Both the position numbers and the translations under genes were made by a program. Below, in pieces: positions 30,480-41,200 of a DNA stretch of 64,000 nt (its first letter is position 1; each line of letters starts with the position of its first letter). The DNA is from Anthracocystis setariae (lineage: Eukaryota; Basidiomycota; Ustilaginomycetes; Ustilaginales; Ustilaginaceae): NCBI GenBank assembly GCA_928724745.1, contig CAKMXJ010000015.1, positions 186,001-250,000 of the forward strand. Direction: 5' to 3'. A model generated the notes under the pieces. That model was not told the origin of the DNA. It searched no databases and saw only the letters and a list, made by a program, of their open reading frames with translations.

Positions 30480-31648
30480 GCTGGGCTGGTATGGATGTTG
30501 GGTCAAGGCAGTAAGCAGAGCGGGTCGCGTTGTTGGAAAAATTTACATCCACGACAGTGACGACGGTGTGGTGTTGAGTTGCGTGCCGCGGACAAGTGAC
30601 CGTGTCGAACCGCAGGCAAGCCATCAGCAGTTCGAGACAGGTTGCCGGCTTTCTGCATGTGGAACAAACCAACCAAATTAATAGTTTATGAGGTAATTAC
30701 AGTCGAGTGCAAAATTGCCGCGTATTTGGCAGATTTGGACACCTAAATTTTGAAGAAACTAGGCAGCACATCTGTATATTTGTGGAAAAGCACCATACCT
30801 CACGGCATTGAGCATCCTCTTAAGACAAAAGTTGTGCTAGAATTGATCTGAAGCATGATACTTGAAGCTCTTGTACATGGCTACAACTCTCTCTCTCACC
30901 AACAGCAGAGCAAGTCCAGTCTTGGATTTGGAGTGGTAGCAATCCAAAGAGCAAGAGCTAACACATTTGAGCAAGTGTGACTGCTGAAGTGCCTCAGGGT
31001 GTCAATTTTTCTGAAATTATACGGGGCAATTTGGCACTCGACTATACTCGATATGCGTTTTTATGCTCTCCTTCAGAACTTTGCCCTTCACACCACTCAA
31101 ACGTCCAACGTGGTGGAGCGCACTCGGCCGTGTTCGATCGACACGAACCCTGTAACACTCAGAGTGAGACGGAGAAGTCTGAAATCGAACGGCATACCAA
31201 CCTACCATCGCCACGCTAGGGTCACTGTAGCCTTGAATATTGTTACAGTGCGTGAGAAAGACAGATAGTCGCGAAGCACCGCACCAAAGCGATCCAGAGG
31301 TGGCAACGATCTTCCGCGGAGGACAAATGATGTGCAAAGGAGAATTAATTTCAAACACAGTGCAGGGCAGTACCATATGCACGGTACATCCCATCCCATG
31401 ACAAACAAAAACACCACACTGCTGTGAAATTTGCCTCGATTTTCCGAATCCGCGCAACCAAATCAAAATTCCAAGTAAAAACTTGTGTAACCAGTGCAGT
31501 ATGTAAAATCCTGCCAATACGTCAACTGGTGCTTAGACCAACAAAAAGGGAGGGAAAAAAAAGGGCGAGAAATGTGCTGCATCTGATGGTGGCTCAGCCG
31601 GCGGTGACTGGTCCGATGCAACCCTGCATTAGCCGAAGAGTGGTCGTT

Positions 31649-31687
31649 CGTTCGTTCCTTCCTTCCTTCGTTCCTTCCTACCTTCCT
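31649..31687. repeat. (TTCC/TTCG)n tetranucleotide repeat
   Basis: Degenerate tandem TTCC and TTCG units over about 40 bp in non-coding DNA. Confidence 0.8.
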
Positions 31688-32768
31688 TGTCGTCTCTCTT
31701 CTTTGATGGTTGGGCCTAATCCACTGAGATCGAGTCGTTCGAATAAATTTAGGTCGGATGGTGGCCGCAACCTTTCGGCCTCCATGCTGTATATTATGTA
31801 GTGTGGTGAAAGTACTGCATCTTTTTCCTAAGCGAGGACGATACCAGGCACACATGAGAGAATCCATCGGTTACGGCATCCGACAACGGCCTTGTTCTTC
31901 ATCCAGCTTTGGCTCTGAACAAGATTGCCCGTCTTTGCCTCCCCTGCATCGCAACAGCGCGACGCCAACTTGGACCATACACGACACTCGGCATCTAAAT
32001 CCACGAGGCCATCCGCATGCTCGTTGCTTCGCGGAACGGTTCAACCAGTGCATTTCATTCCGTCGCTGTCTTCAGGGTACAGTAAACCACCAGGATCAGC
32101 ACCGCTCTGTTCTCCCCAATTGGTACTGGATCACATGTCAGAGTCACGAGTCAATGTTTGTCAACCTCAATAATGTGGTCTAAGCGATGGAATACGTAAG
32201 TCTGTGAGTGCAAGAGAGAGGATGTGCGGTACATACTGTACTCACTGTAGCAGCTTGGTTTTTGCAATTGCTTACTCTCTCGTCCGCAATCGGCAGGAAT
32301 TCACGGTTGGGCAATACACTGTACTTTAAGCGAGAAACACGGCCCATGGTTTACACGACGGATGGGATTTTCCGTAGCGTGGACAAGTGGTCTTAGCCGA
32401 AGTGTTCATGCGACCCCAAAAAAAAACAAAAAAAAAAAAAAACGTCGGTTTTCGCGGACCACCGAAGCTCTCTTCCCGGCGTCATTCGTCATGATCAGAA
32501 GCATAATCGCCGCACTTTGGAACTGATACGTATTTCTGAATGTAAATTGTCATGGCTTCCCGGTCAACTTGACTTCTGGTGCCTTCCTGCTTACGCTTTC
32601 TTACCCCGGCGTTATCCTCCTCATCCTGTCCAACCAAGTCACAGTGTCGAGATAATGCTCCACAGTGCAGATACGCATCAAGACACCGAATCATCGTCGC
32701 ATCCATTCCAATGGACTTGATTGATACCCGGATTGATAACCGTCCGATCGAGCGTAAGACACCCACAA

Positions 32769-32803
<35 letters not shown>
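32769..32803. repeat. Adjacent (CT)n and (CA)n microsatellites
   Basis: About ten CT units run straight into about eight CA units. Confidence 0.9.
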
Positions 32804-33947
32804 TTTCGATCGTTCGCTTGGCTTGGCTTGGCTTGCTTGCTTTGCTTACTCCCTTCCAACTGGATGAAACTCTACGTAGCAGCAAATGAGGCGGTCGCTT
32901 TCTCGCTATCTACCCCGAGCTTCTTCGAACCGTATCATGAGACATGGCGTGACAGTTTCCAACCAGCCGTGTGGGGTCTGGGGTAAAATGTTATCGCCTC
33001 GTGTGACCTGTGAAAGGTTCCGACTCCATCCAATCATCGAAAAAGTTGACTAGAGATGACAGGCTCCCCTTTTTGGTCCAATGTTCTATTCCGATGGAAA
33101 TCCAGACGTTGTTCGGCTTAGTCGGGCTCACAGGGTGGACCTGAAAGTACTGTAGTCTGAGCTCAGCAGCATTATTATTGAGGCTTGTACAGTAGTGTCG
33201 ATTCATCGTATCTGAAGCTGTTGTTGAGTCTAATCGCAAGTTTGAGTCGAGATCGGGTTCCCGATCCCATACACTCACCTGATGCCGATTCACCATCGAG
33301 TCGTCTTACATCGCTTGAAGCCAAGAAGCTCTCACCTCTTCCTCACTTTACTTCTAGATCAAAACGCTCAGATTCTACTCGCAGCGATTGACCACAGCAA
33401 AAGACGAACAGTAGTGAGTAGTGATTTACCATTTGCTTCCTTTCACCTGCTGTTCTCAAGTGTCAAAGTTGGCCTCTCTCATCGGCGCAATCGTTTGAAC
33501 CCTCGCAACCTCCTCAACCGACCACTGCCAATTGCATCAAAGATGCACTCAATACTGATCAATTGCCTCTATCAAACACCTCTAGACTGGATGAAAGCAA
33601 GGAAGATGGAACGCTCGCACTCGAGCTGAGCTGAGGCATTTTTTTTTAACGGGCTGATGATTCATGGTTTTGGGGCGAGGCGTGGCGTGTGCGTTGTTTC
33701 AAGGTGGAGTTTCGAAGCTCTGCGTTTGACTCAGCTCATGGTCGATATTCTCGATGGCCTCGATTCGACGCCAAATTGTCGCTGCGGGCATCTGCGCTGC
33801 TTGGCAACCCGCCACAGCTGGCAGCGCACCAGCACTTTTGGATCCAAAAAACGACATCAATGCAAATGTGAGGGAGGGTCTTCTGCAAACAAGAGCAGGG
33901 CTCACATCCACCATCATTCCCATCCACCATCGTATAGCCCGCAAAAC

Positions 33948-34970
33948 ATGTCGACGCCAGGCAATTTCCCCAAAGGCAAAGAAAGCGTCCCTCCCAAGGT
34001 AAGCTACCCCCCCCGCCCCCCTTCTCCTCATCCCCAATCTCAATACAACAGTCGCCATGAATCAAAGTTAACGACTACGAATTGATACTGTTGGTACTGT
34101 TGGTACTGGTGGTGGTGGTGATGGTGGATAGACGCCAGGACACGATCAGATGCCCATTTGGAAGCGCATGACCGACACTTCGAAGCGCTTCATCAAACGT
34201 GACCCGCAACTGGCACCTCTGGGAGCCATGTGAGTACTTTTCGAAGAGCTCGACGATAGACAACCCTTTTTCATTTTTTTTGTGGCTGGAATTGGCGGAA
34301 CGGATGACAAGATCAGCCTGGACGGATGTTGGGAGAGGGCCATGGTAGCGACAAGAGATACTGACGACGCGAATCTACGCCGATTCAATTGCTGCTACTC
34401 GCTCGACGCCGTTCTCTTGGCTACAACGTCGATATTTGCAGCGGTAAGTTCATCCACATCTGGCAACACCACTTGCGCTCTGCATATCTGCTAACCACCT
34501 TCGATGCTCATTCTCAACCCTGTTGTCCTACAGTTCTGGGCACGGTAGGCCTATTCTGGTACTTCCAACACACGAAAGTGCGCGACGTTGCCAAAGGGGT
34601 CAAAGCCGATGGTCGCGGAACCACGGTTCGTACCGCCACCGGCGAGTTCCCACCCAAGAAAAGCGGTGCATATCACAACGACTCGGACACCCCGACAGGC
34701 GGACTGATCTCCTATCTGTACCCGCACGTCGACAAGGCCGACCTGCAGGATCTGGACAACGTCACGGTGCCCCACAACGAAGGTGCTTTTGGCAGAACGA
34801 TCAAGCAAGCTGCTGTGCTCGATCAGAAGAGGAAGCATCGCGACTTTGAGAAACGATGGAAGCAGCAGCAGGATGCGTCGGTAGGAAATGCAGACGACGA
34901 GGAGGCAGGAAAGAGGGCGAGGAGCCAAGCTCACTTGGCTGAACTGCAGGGTCATAAGCGGACCATGTGA
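33948..34970 (+). CDS. Small single-pass membrane protein of unknown function; gene with a probable 2-nt micro-exon
   Basis: Not assigned to a family with confidence. Exons 33948-33998 (MSTPGNFPKGKESVPPK) and 34132-34229 (ending in RDPQLAPLGA plus AT of the next codon) are followed by a clear final exon 34534-34970 that needs one base to its left for frame. Two extra bases are required; the CG at 34442-34443, flanked by tttgcag and gtaagt, supplies them and gives 195 residues with a continuous hydrophobic helix APLGAIVLGTVGLFWYF (about residues 45-61). The N-terminus is basic; the C-terminal 130 residues are hydrophilic with a Lys/Arg/Gln-rich helix (QKRKHRDFEKRWKQQQ). Retaining the last intron, which is 90 nt with no stop, would give 225 residues. 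The arrangement of a basic segment before one helix resembles small mitochondrial inner-membrane proteins, which is only a guess. Confidence 0.7.
34442..34443 (+). other. Candidate 2-nt micro-exon (CG)
   Basis: The two bases sit between a good acceptor (tttgcag, ending 34441) and a consensus donor (gtaagt, from 34444). Downstream a CTAAC branch-like word and ctacag acceptor (34533) complete a normal 90-nt intron. Including CG makes codons ATC and GTT across the junctions and restores the frame of the final exon; skipping it shifts the frame. Confidence 0.5.
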
Positions 34971-35195
34971 GGCATGCCAGAGCCTGTAGCGAAGCGAGCG
35001 AACAAGCTTGATGATCGCAGCAGGCACAGCTGGTGGGATGGAGAAAAAAAAAATCAAACCTTGGTGTCGATTCGTCCGCACTGCATGGCGACAGCTGGTC
35101 ATCCGTGACAAAAATCAAGTTGCAGTTACTGTGTCTCACTGCAAGAACGACTGCGATTCAGTGTTCTGATATCGTTGAAGAGGAGCTGATCTTGG

Positions 35196-36119
35196 TCAAG
35201 AATTGAGACCGGCAGGGAGGTTTGAAGTGCGAGCCTCTCGATGCAGAAAAGCAGCTGTTCTCGCTTCGTCGTTGTTGCGAGTCTGGCCACGCATGGCGAC
35301 GGAATTGGAATTCGACCGCGGCTGATCGTGTATGCTGCCTTGGCGAGTCTCTGTCGATGCTGTCGATGATTGGTTCTTGTTGGCAAAGATGCCGGGCGTG
35401 GGGCGATCCTGGCCGGTGTTACCGACGGTGTCGAAGGTTAAGAATCGACCCCGAGAACGAGGAGCATGACCGGAGGCGTCAGCACCTGTCAACAAGGGGA
35501 CGGCGCCTCTCCAGTTGGTACTGTCAAAGTAGTGGCTACCATGTACGCCCAGACCGAGTGTAGCCACAGCTGCCGAGAGCGACAAGGCAAGCGGGTTGCG
35601 CGGTAGCCGTTTAAGCGTGGGTAAGGTCTTGAAGAGCAGATAGGTGAGCGACCAAGCTGACACCACACCACTTCCATTCAGTACATCCTGCTGGTCAATG
35701 ATGTATCCGCCCGTTCCAAAGGCAGCGGCAAAGAAAGCGAGTTGCGCGAAGGGCGGCAGGATCCGAGCGGGTGGAAGCGTTGCCGATGCGGAAGCGGAGC
35801 GTTGGTATTGAACATTGGCGACGATACGTGCGACAAGGCCTGAAGAGCCGCGTGACAAGGCGGCTTGCGATGCTTGAGCGAGTTGCTGTTGGCGTTGGAT
35901 TCTGGCTGCGGCTTCTGCAGCTGCTTGAGCTGGGGAAGCAAAGCTGAAGGGGGCGGAAAGTGCGAATAGAGCCGAGAGTGTATAAGCTGGGACGCTGGAC
36001 TGGGCATATGAGCCGAGGGTACGGATGCTGGTTTGAAGCCAGCCATCTTGATCAGGTATTGAAGAAGAAGAAGAAGAAGAAGAAGAAGAAGAAGAAGAAG
36101 CCGACGACAAGTTCATCAT
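35196..36119 (-). CDS. AIM19-like mitochondrial membrane protein
   Basis: 307 residues from ATG 36119 (second ATG at 36116). A poly-Ser run follows the start, encoded by a GAA/TTC repeat. Hydrophobic segments at about 35-55, 120-140, 150-175 and 185-205 suggest a four-span protein. The stretch LAFFAAAFGTGGYIIDQQD, then NGSGVVSAWSLTYLLF and ALSLSAAVATLGLGVHGSHY resembles fungal AIM19 (altered inheritance of mitochondria 19), a protein of unknown biochemical function. The C-terminal 100 residues are hydrophilic and disordered. The gene faces the micro-exon gene tail-to-tail. An upstream exon with a different start cannot be excluded because the frame stays open to 36242. Confidence 0.55.
   Translation of the reverse strand: MMNLSSASSSSSSSSSSSSSIPDQDGWLQTSIRTLGSYAQSSVPAYTLSALFALSAPFSFASPAQAAAEAAARIQRQQQLAQASQAALSRGSSGLVARIVANVQYQRSASASATLPPARILPPFAQLAFFAAAFGTGGYIIDQQDVLNGSGVVSAWSLTYLLFKTLPTLKRLPRNPLALSLSAAVATLGLGVHGSHYFDSTNWRGAVPLLTGADASGHAPRSRGRFLTFDTVGNTGQDRPTPGIFANKNQSSTASTETRQGSIHDQPRSNSNSVAMRGQTRNNDEARTAAFLHREARTSNLPAGLNS
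36061..36100 (-). repeat. (GAA)n repeat coding poly-Ser in the AIM19-like gene
   Basis: Thirteen GAA units on the plus strand are read on the minus strand in the TCT register, giving a run of Ser residues just after the start codon. Confidence 0.9.
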
Positions 36120-37189
36120 GGAACGGTGTCGTTGAAGATGCTGTATCGTGATGTCGAAGTGGCAAGAGCAAGTTGGAGGTGAAAGGGTACATACCCAACA
36201 CAGGAAAACGAAGCTTCCAGGCCTCCACCTATCACCCGACATCCGAAGAAAGACGCAAACCCTGACCTAACATTGATGAAAATTCGCGTCTCACGCGCCT
36301 TCAAGACTTGACCGAGACCAACAGTTGAACTGAGTGAGACACATTTCTTTTCTCCCCCTGTTTTCTTTTTCTTTTCTTTTTTTTTTTTTTTTCTGACTTT
36401 TGAAAAGTGTTGAAATTTTCTTGCGCGCTAGGACACGGAGCACCGCAGTGCAGCACCGTACCGCTTACATGCTGTCCAATAGGCCAGAGCGTCCAATGCA
36501 ATCATGGCAAACAACTGAACGGGTCGAAAGATATCCTGGCCAAGGGACGGTAGAGCCTTGGACTGCAGATGAAAGAGAAGAAGCGGTGTTCGCACCAGTT
36601 CATCTAGTCCACCGGAGAGTAGTCCTCTAAAGGTATCCAGAAAGGTGGGACCGACGGTAGATAGAAACAGAGAGAGAGAGACGAGGGAGAAAAGAAGAGA
36701 GAAAACAGGGGCCAAGGCTTGTTGGACACTTGAACCGCCCCGTTTCGCTAGCCTACGCTGTGGTGTTGCGAATATGCACGTAGATGCCGATGGGCGCAAA
36801 GCGCACGCGCGTACCCCCCCCTTTTTTTTTTTTTTTTTTTTCTTGGTTTGGTTCGGTGTTGGCTCGCTTGTGTGGTGCAGTGCACCGCTCGCGTTGGCGT
36901 TGGCTTGTGGCTGCATGCACACCTACCTGCATGGAGGTGCTGCTAGCTGACCGCAACCCACATGTCGATTGCGTAAGTTTTGAAATCGAAATCAACGCAG
37001 CAGCACTATGCACGCAAGCCAATGGTCACCTTCAAGCCCCATAAGCGCCAAAAGCCAAGCGGACCTGCGACGACTTCCCACACGATGCAATATTAATAAT
37101 ATTATAATACATGCTCTTTGTCTGTATTCAACCTTGGCTGGACTGGCTTCATTTCGATCTTGGTTCTGATCGCACGCTCATCTAATCTA

Positions 37190-37217
37190 CTGCACTGCAC
37201 TGCACTGCACTGCATTG
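37190..37217. repeat. (TGCAC)n pentanucleotide repeat
   Basis: Five or six TGCAC units, the last with one substitution. Confidence 0.85.
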
Positions 37218-37739
37218 CACAGTACACGGATTGAACGGATTCGTCGGCACATGCGATCATTGCTACTTGTAGTAGTGAGAATGTGGAACGCCTAGCCAAG
37301 ATTGCGAACGAGAGAGTGCGTGGGTTCAGGTCCACAAACAGATGCTTGGCTACGACGGCGTACAGTCGTTCTGTCGTTGCAAATGGGCACAGATTGAATT
37401 GGTGTTCGACCACCAACAACAAGCAAATCAATAACAAACAACAACAACAAGTATAACGCTTTCCATTCATCCGACAGAAAAAGAAAGACATATCTTAAAA
37501 AAAAAGAGTAGTGTTTCTTTTTTTCCGAAATCAAGGCGGTTTCGATGCTCAGCGTGAAATTCGCTTGATGGGCGTATTGAACCCTTTGAATCGCAGCTTC
37601 AGCTTCAGCTTGGACATGGGCTGTACTTGACTGCGCAGTACAGTGGTGTTCAGTTTGGCTGCGGTGGATTGTTGGCCAGCACATTTGGCGTTGCCAATAA
37701 TTGGACACTTTTTTGGTTTGGCTGTTTGGCTGTCAAAGG

Positions 37740-37740
<1 letters not shown>

Positions 37741-37786
<46 letters not shown>
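37741..37786. repeat. (CA)n microsatellite
   Basis: An uninterrupted run of about 22 CA units about 505 bp upstream of the chitin synthase ATG. Confidence 0.95.
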
Positions 37787-37787
<1 letters not shown>

Positions 37788-37863
37788 TCGAACCCCCTTC
37801 CGCTGTCCTTGTCCATCGGATTCCTGCACCACTGTTCACCCTCACGCTCACCCTTTCCATCAC

Positions 37864-37922
37864 CATTCACTTTCACTTTCACCTTCACCTTCACCTTCAC
37901 CTTCACCTTCACATTCACATTC
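37864..37922. repeat. (TTCACC/TTCACT)n hexanucleotide repeat
   Basis: About nine six-base units with small variations (TTCACT, TTCACC, TTCACA), 80 bp downstream of the CA run. Confidence 0.9.
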
Positions 37923-38291
37923 AAGCTTGAGCGGCGCACCCTTCTTCTTGCGCCTCCAACCATCCTGCGATTGCCCTTCAGTATCGCTGTCTGGATTAGG
38001 CACTGCTCGAGCTTCAACCTTGGCATTCTAGAAGCACTCACTCGGACGTTGCCGATCATCCTCATCTTCCACCTTGTCTTTCTAGGCTCGCATCGGCGCC
38101 CTTTTCTCTGCTCGTACATACACAGCAGCCTGCCACCAGCCTGATCGTTTCGACATCAACTAGGCTTTTTGGGCCTTTGTTCCACTCGCGTGCGCTTTAT
38201 AGCGTCTCGCCTCCATCGCCTGTCCCTTGGCCTCCCTGACTCGACTCGACTCGATCGAAACACACGCACCTGCAACCGTGTCGTCGTCGTC

Positions 38292-41200
38292 ATGTCCGAC
38301 AAAGAGCTCACCAATGATCCTTTTGCCACGCCGTTAGAGCCTCTCCACCTCGATTCCGCCACCGAAACCGCTGGTCTCAAGGCCGACTACGACAAGCGAG
38401 CCTATGGTGAAGCCAACCCTGCCCTCATCGGCACCCTCGAAAAGGACGACATTGCCAATCGCCCCATCGATGCCGTCGAAGAAGTCCCTACAACCGCCAT
38501 CCGCAAATGGTGGGTTCGCCTCACATGGTTGAACACTTGGTGGATCCCCTCGTTTGCACTCTCCAAGTGCGGTGGCATGAAGCGTCCCGATGTCCAGATG
38601 GCATGGCGCGAAAAGTTTACCATCTGTGCCATCATCTTTTGGTTGTGTGCCATCATCCTCTTCTACATTATCGGTTTCGGTCGCCTCCTCTGCCCCGACT
38701 ACGACAAGGCTTGGAACGAGTCGCAGCTCAGCCAACACGCCGGCACCAACGATTACTACGCCGCCGTTCGCGGAACCGTTTACGACTTCTCCAAGTTCTA
38801 CAAGGGCGACCACTCGGACATCCCAAACCTTCAAACCAGCTCCGACACCATGCTTCAGCTCGCAGGTCAGGACCTTACCGAGTACTTCCCCGTCCCCCTC
38901 ACCGTTGGATGCCAATCGCTCGTCTCCGACACCTCGCTTGCTCTCCAACCCACCGCCAACAACACGCCTGCCATCCAACAGGCAATCCACACTTCAGGTC
39001 CTCTCCAAGCCGACGCCGCCTCCAAGCTCCACAACATCAACTGGTATCCTGACACTTTCCTCCCCTTTGTCAAAAAGATGCGCAAAGGCTACTATGTCTA
39101 TTCCAAGAACACCATCCAAAATCAAGGCCAGTGGAGACAGTGGGCCATCATCAACGCCAAGGTCTACGACATTTCCGACTACCTCAACACCATCTCGATC
39201 TATCAGACCAACACCGCCTACCAGTTCCTCGACACCTCCATCGTCCAGCTCTTCAAGTCCCAGGCGGGTGGCGATATCACGTCGGATTTCCAAAGCGCCA
39301 TGAGCCAATTCAACCAAACCTACCGTGGTGCTACCCAGGCTTGCTTGGACAACGTCTTTTACGTTGGTAAGACCGATTTCCGTGACACGCCCCGATGCCA
39401 GGTTCAAAACTACCTTCTCCTCTCCTTCTCGGTCCTTCTCGTCACCACCGTCTTGGCCAAATTCATTGCCGCGCTTCAGCTCGGCACCAAGCGTTCGCCC
39501 GAGCAGCAAGACAAGTTTGTCATTTGCCAGGTGCCCTGCTACACCGAAGGCGAAGAGGAACTGCGCAAGACCATCGACTCGCTCGCCGGTCTCGAGTACG
39601 ACGACAAGCGCAAGCTTCTCTTCCTCATCTGCGACGGTATGATCGTCGGTAGCGGCAATGACCGCTCCACCCCTCGCATCGTCCTCGACATTCTTGGCGT
39701 CGATCCCAAGATCGATCCGGAGCCGCTCATGTTCAAGTCGGTCGCCGAAGGGTCCAAGCAGCTCAACTACGCCAAGGTCTATTCCGGTCTGTACGAGTTT
39801 GAAGGCCACGTCGTCCCCTACATTGTGGTCGTCAAGGTCGGTCGTCCAAGCGAACGTTCGCGTCCCGGTAACCGCGGTAAGCGCGACTCGCAGATCTTGC
39901 TCATGCGCTACCTCAATCGCGTCCACTTTGACGCTCCCATGTTCCCGCTCGAGCTCGAGATCTACCACCAGATGAAGAACGTCATCGGTATCGACCCTGC
40001 CTTCTACGAGTACATTCTCATGGTCGACGCCGACACTCGTGTCGAGACGGACGGTCTCAATCGCCTTATCGCCAACTGCGCCGACGACTCGAGGATCATC
40101 GCCATCTGTGGCGAGACCACGCTGGACAATGCCGAGGGCTCGTGGTGGACCATGATCCAGGTATACGAGTATTACATTTCGCATCATCTCGCCAAAGCGT
40201 TCGAGTCTCTGTTCGGCAGTGTCACCTGTTTGCCCGGTTGTTTCTCGCTTTACCGTATTCGCAGCTCGGACAAGGGTCGTCCACTTTTCATCTCGAACCG
40301 CATCATCGACGAATACGCCGAGAATCGTGTCGACACGTTGCACAAGAAGAACCTGTTGCATCTCGGCGAGGATCGATACTTGACCACACTCGTGCTCAAA
40401 AACTTCCCGGCTTTCCGCACCAAGTTTGTCGCCGACGCCAAGGCCTTGACCAGCGCACCCGAGCGATTCGGAGTGTTGCTCTCGCAGCGTCGTCGTTGGA
40501 TCAACTCGACCGTCCACAACTTGGCCGAGCTGGTGCTCATGCCCGAGTTGTGTGGGTTCTGCTTGTTCTCGATGCGATTCATTGTGTTTATCGATCTGCT
40601 CGGTACCGTGATCCTGCCCGCTACTGCCGTCTACCTTGTCTACCTCATCGTCACCGTGGCGACCAAGACTGCCGCCATTCCGTACATCTCGATTGCGATG
40701 ATTGCAGCCGTGTACGGTCTGCAAGCCATTCTTTTCCTGCTCAAGCGTCAGTGGCAGTACATTGGATGGCTCATCATCTATATTCTGGCGTACCCTGTCT
40801 TCTCGTTTTTCCTGCCGCTCTACTCGTTCTGGCACATGGACGACTTTTCGTGGGGTAACACGCGTATCGTGGTGGGCGAGAAGGGCAACAAGAAGATTGT
40901 CGCTGGTACCGACGACGAACCGTACGATGACACGATGATCCCGGTCAAGCGCTTCAGCGAATATCAGCGCGAGGTTTGGGACGAGGCGCCTTCGATCCGA
41001 TCGGGCAACAGTGGCGGACCGTTTGTCAACGGTGGCACTGTTGCTCACAGTGGACCTCCGAGCCTGTACAAGGCTGGCAGTGCTTACGCCGGTAGTGTGG
41101 TAGGGTCGGAATACGGAGCAGGCTTGGACTACTATCAGAACACGAACGTGCTTCAGAAACCGGCGCACTCGCGTCAAACGTCGGCGGCGGCACTGTCGCA

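Larger units (their letters stand above)
28998..33947. other. Gene-poor intergenic region (about 5 kb) upstream of the amino acid transporter
   Basis: No convincing coding sequence: frames are short and consist of repeat or poly-T translation. It contains hexanucleotide repeats (29347-29424), poly-T (29747-29785), TTCC-type repeats (31649-31687), adjacent CT and CA repeats (32769-32803), an A-rich run (32420-32442) and more than ten TACAGTA/TACTGTA copies, two of them inverted pairs. It lies between divergent genes and should hold both promoters; a non-coding transcript cannot be excluded. Confidence 0.55.
36120..38291. other. Intergenic region upstream of the chitin synthase gene
   Basis: About 2.2 kb without a supported gene. 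It holds two poly-T tracts (36379-36392, 36822-36841), a (TGCAC)n repeat (37190-37217) and the tightly stacked CA and CTTCAC repeats at 37741-37920. The final 200 bp are pyrimidine-rich, consistent with a 5' leader of the chitin synthase mRNA. Confidence 0.5.

Noticed and set aside
34389..34970. Single 193-codon frame as the whole gene at 34.4-35.0 kb
   Set aside because: It begins with TTG, includes a segment with donor, branch and acceptor signals, and ignores two well-supported upstream exons starting at ATG 33948.
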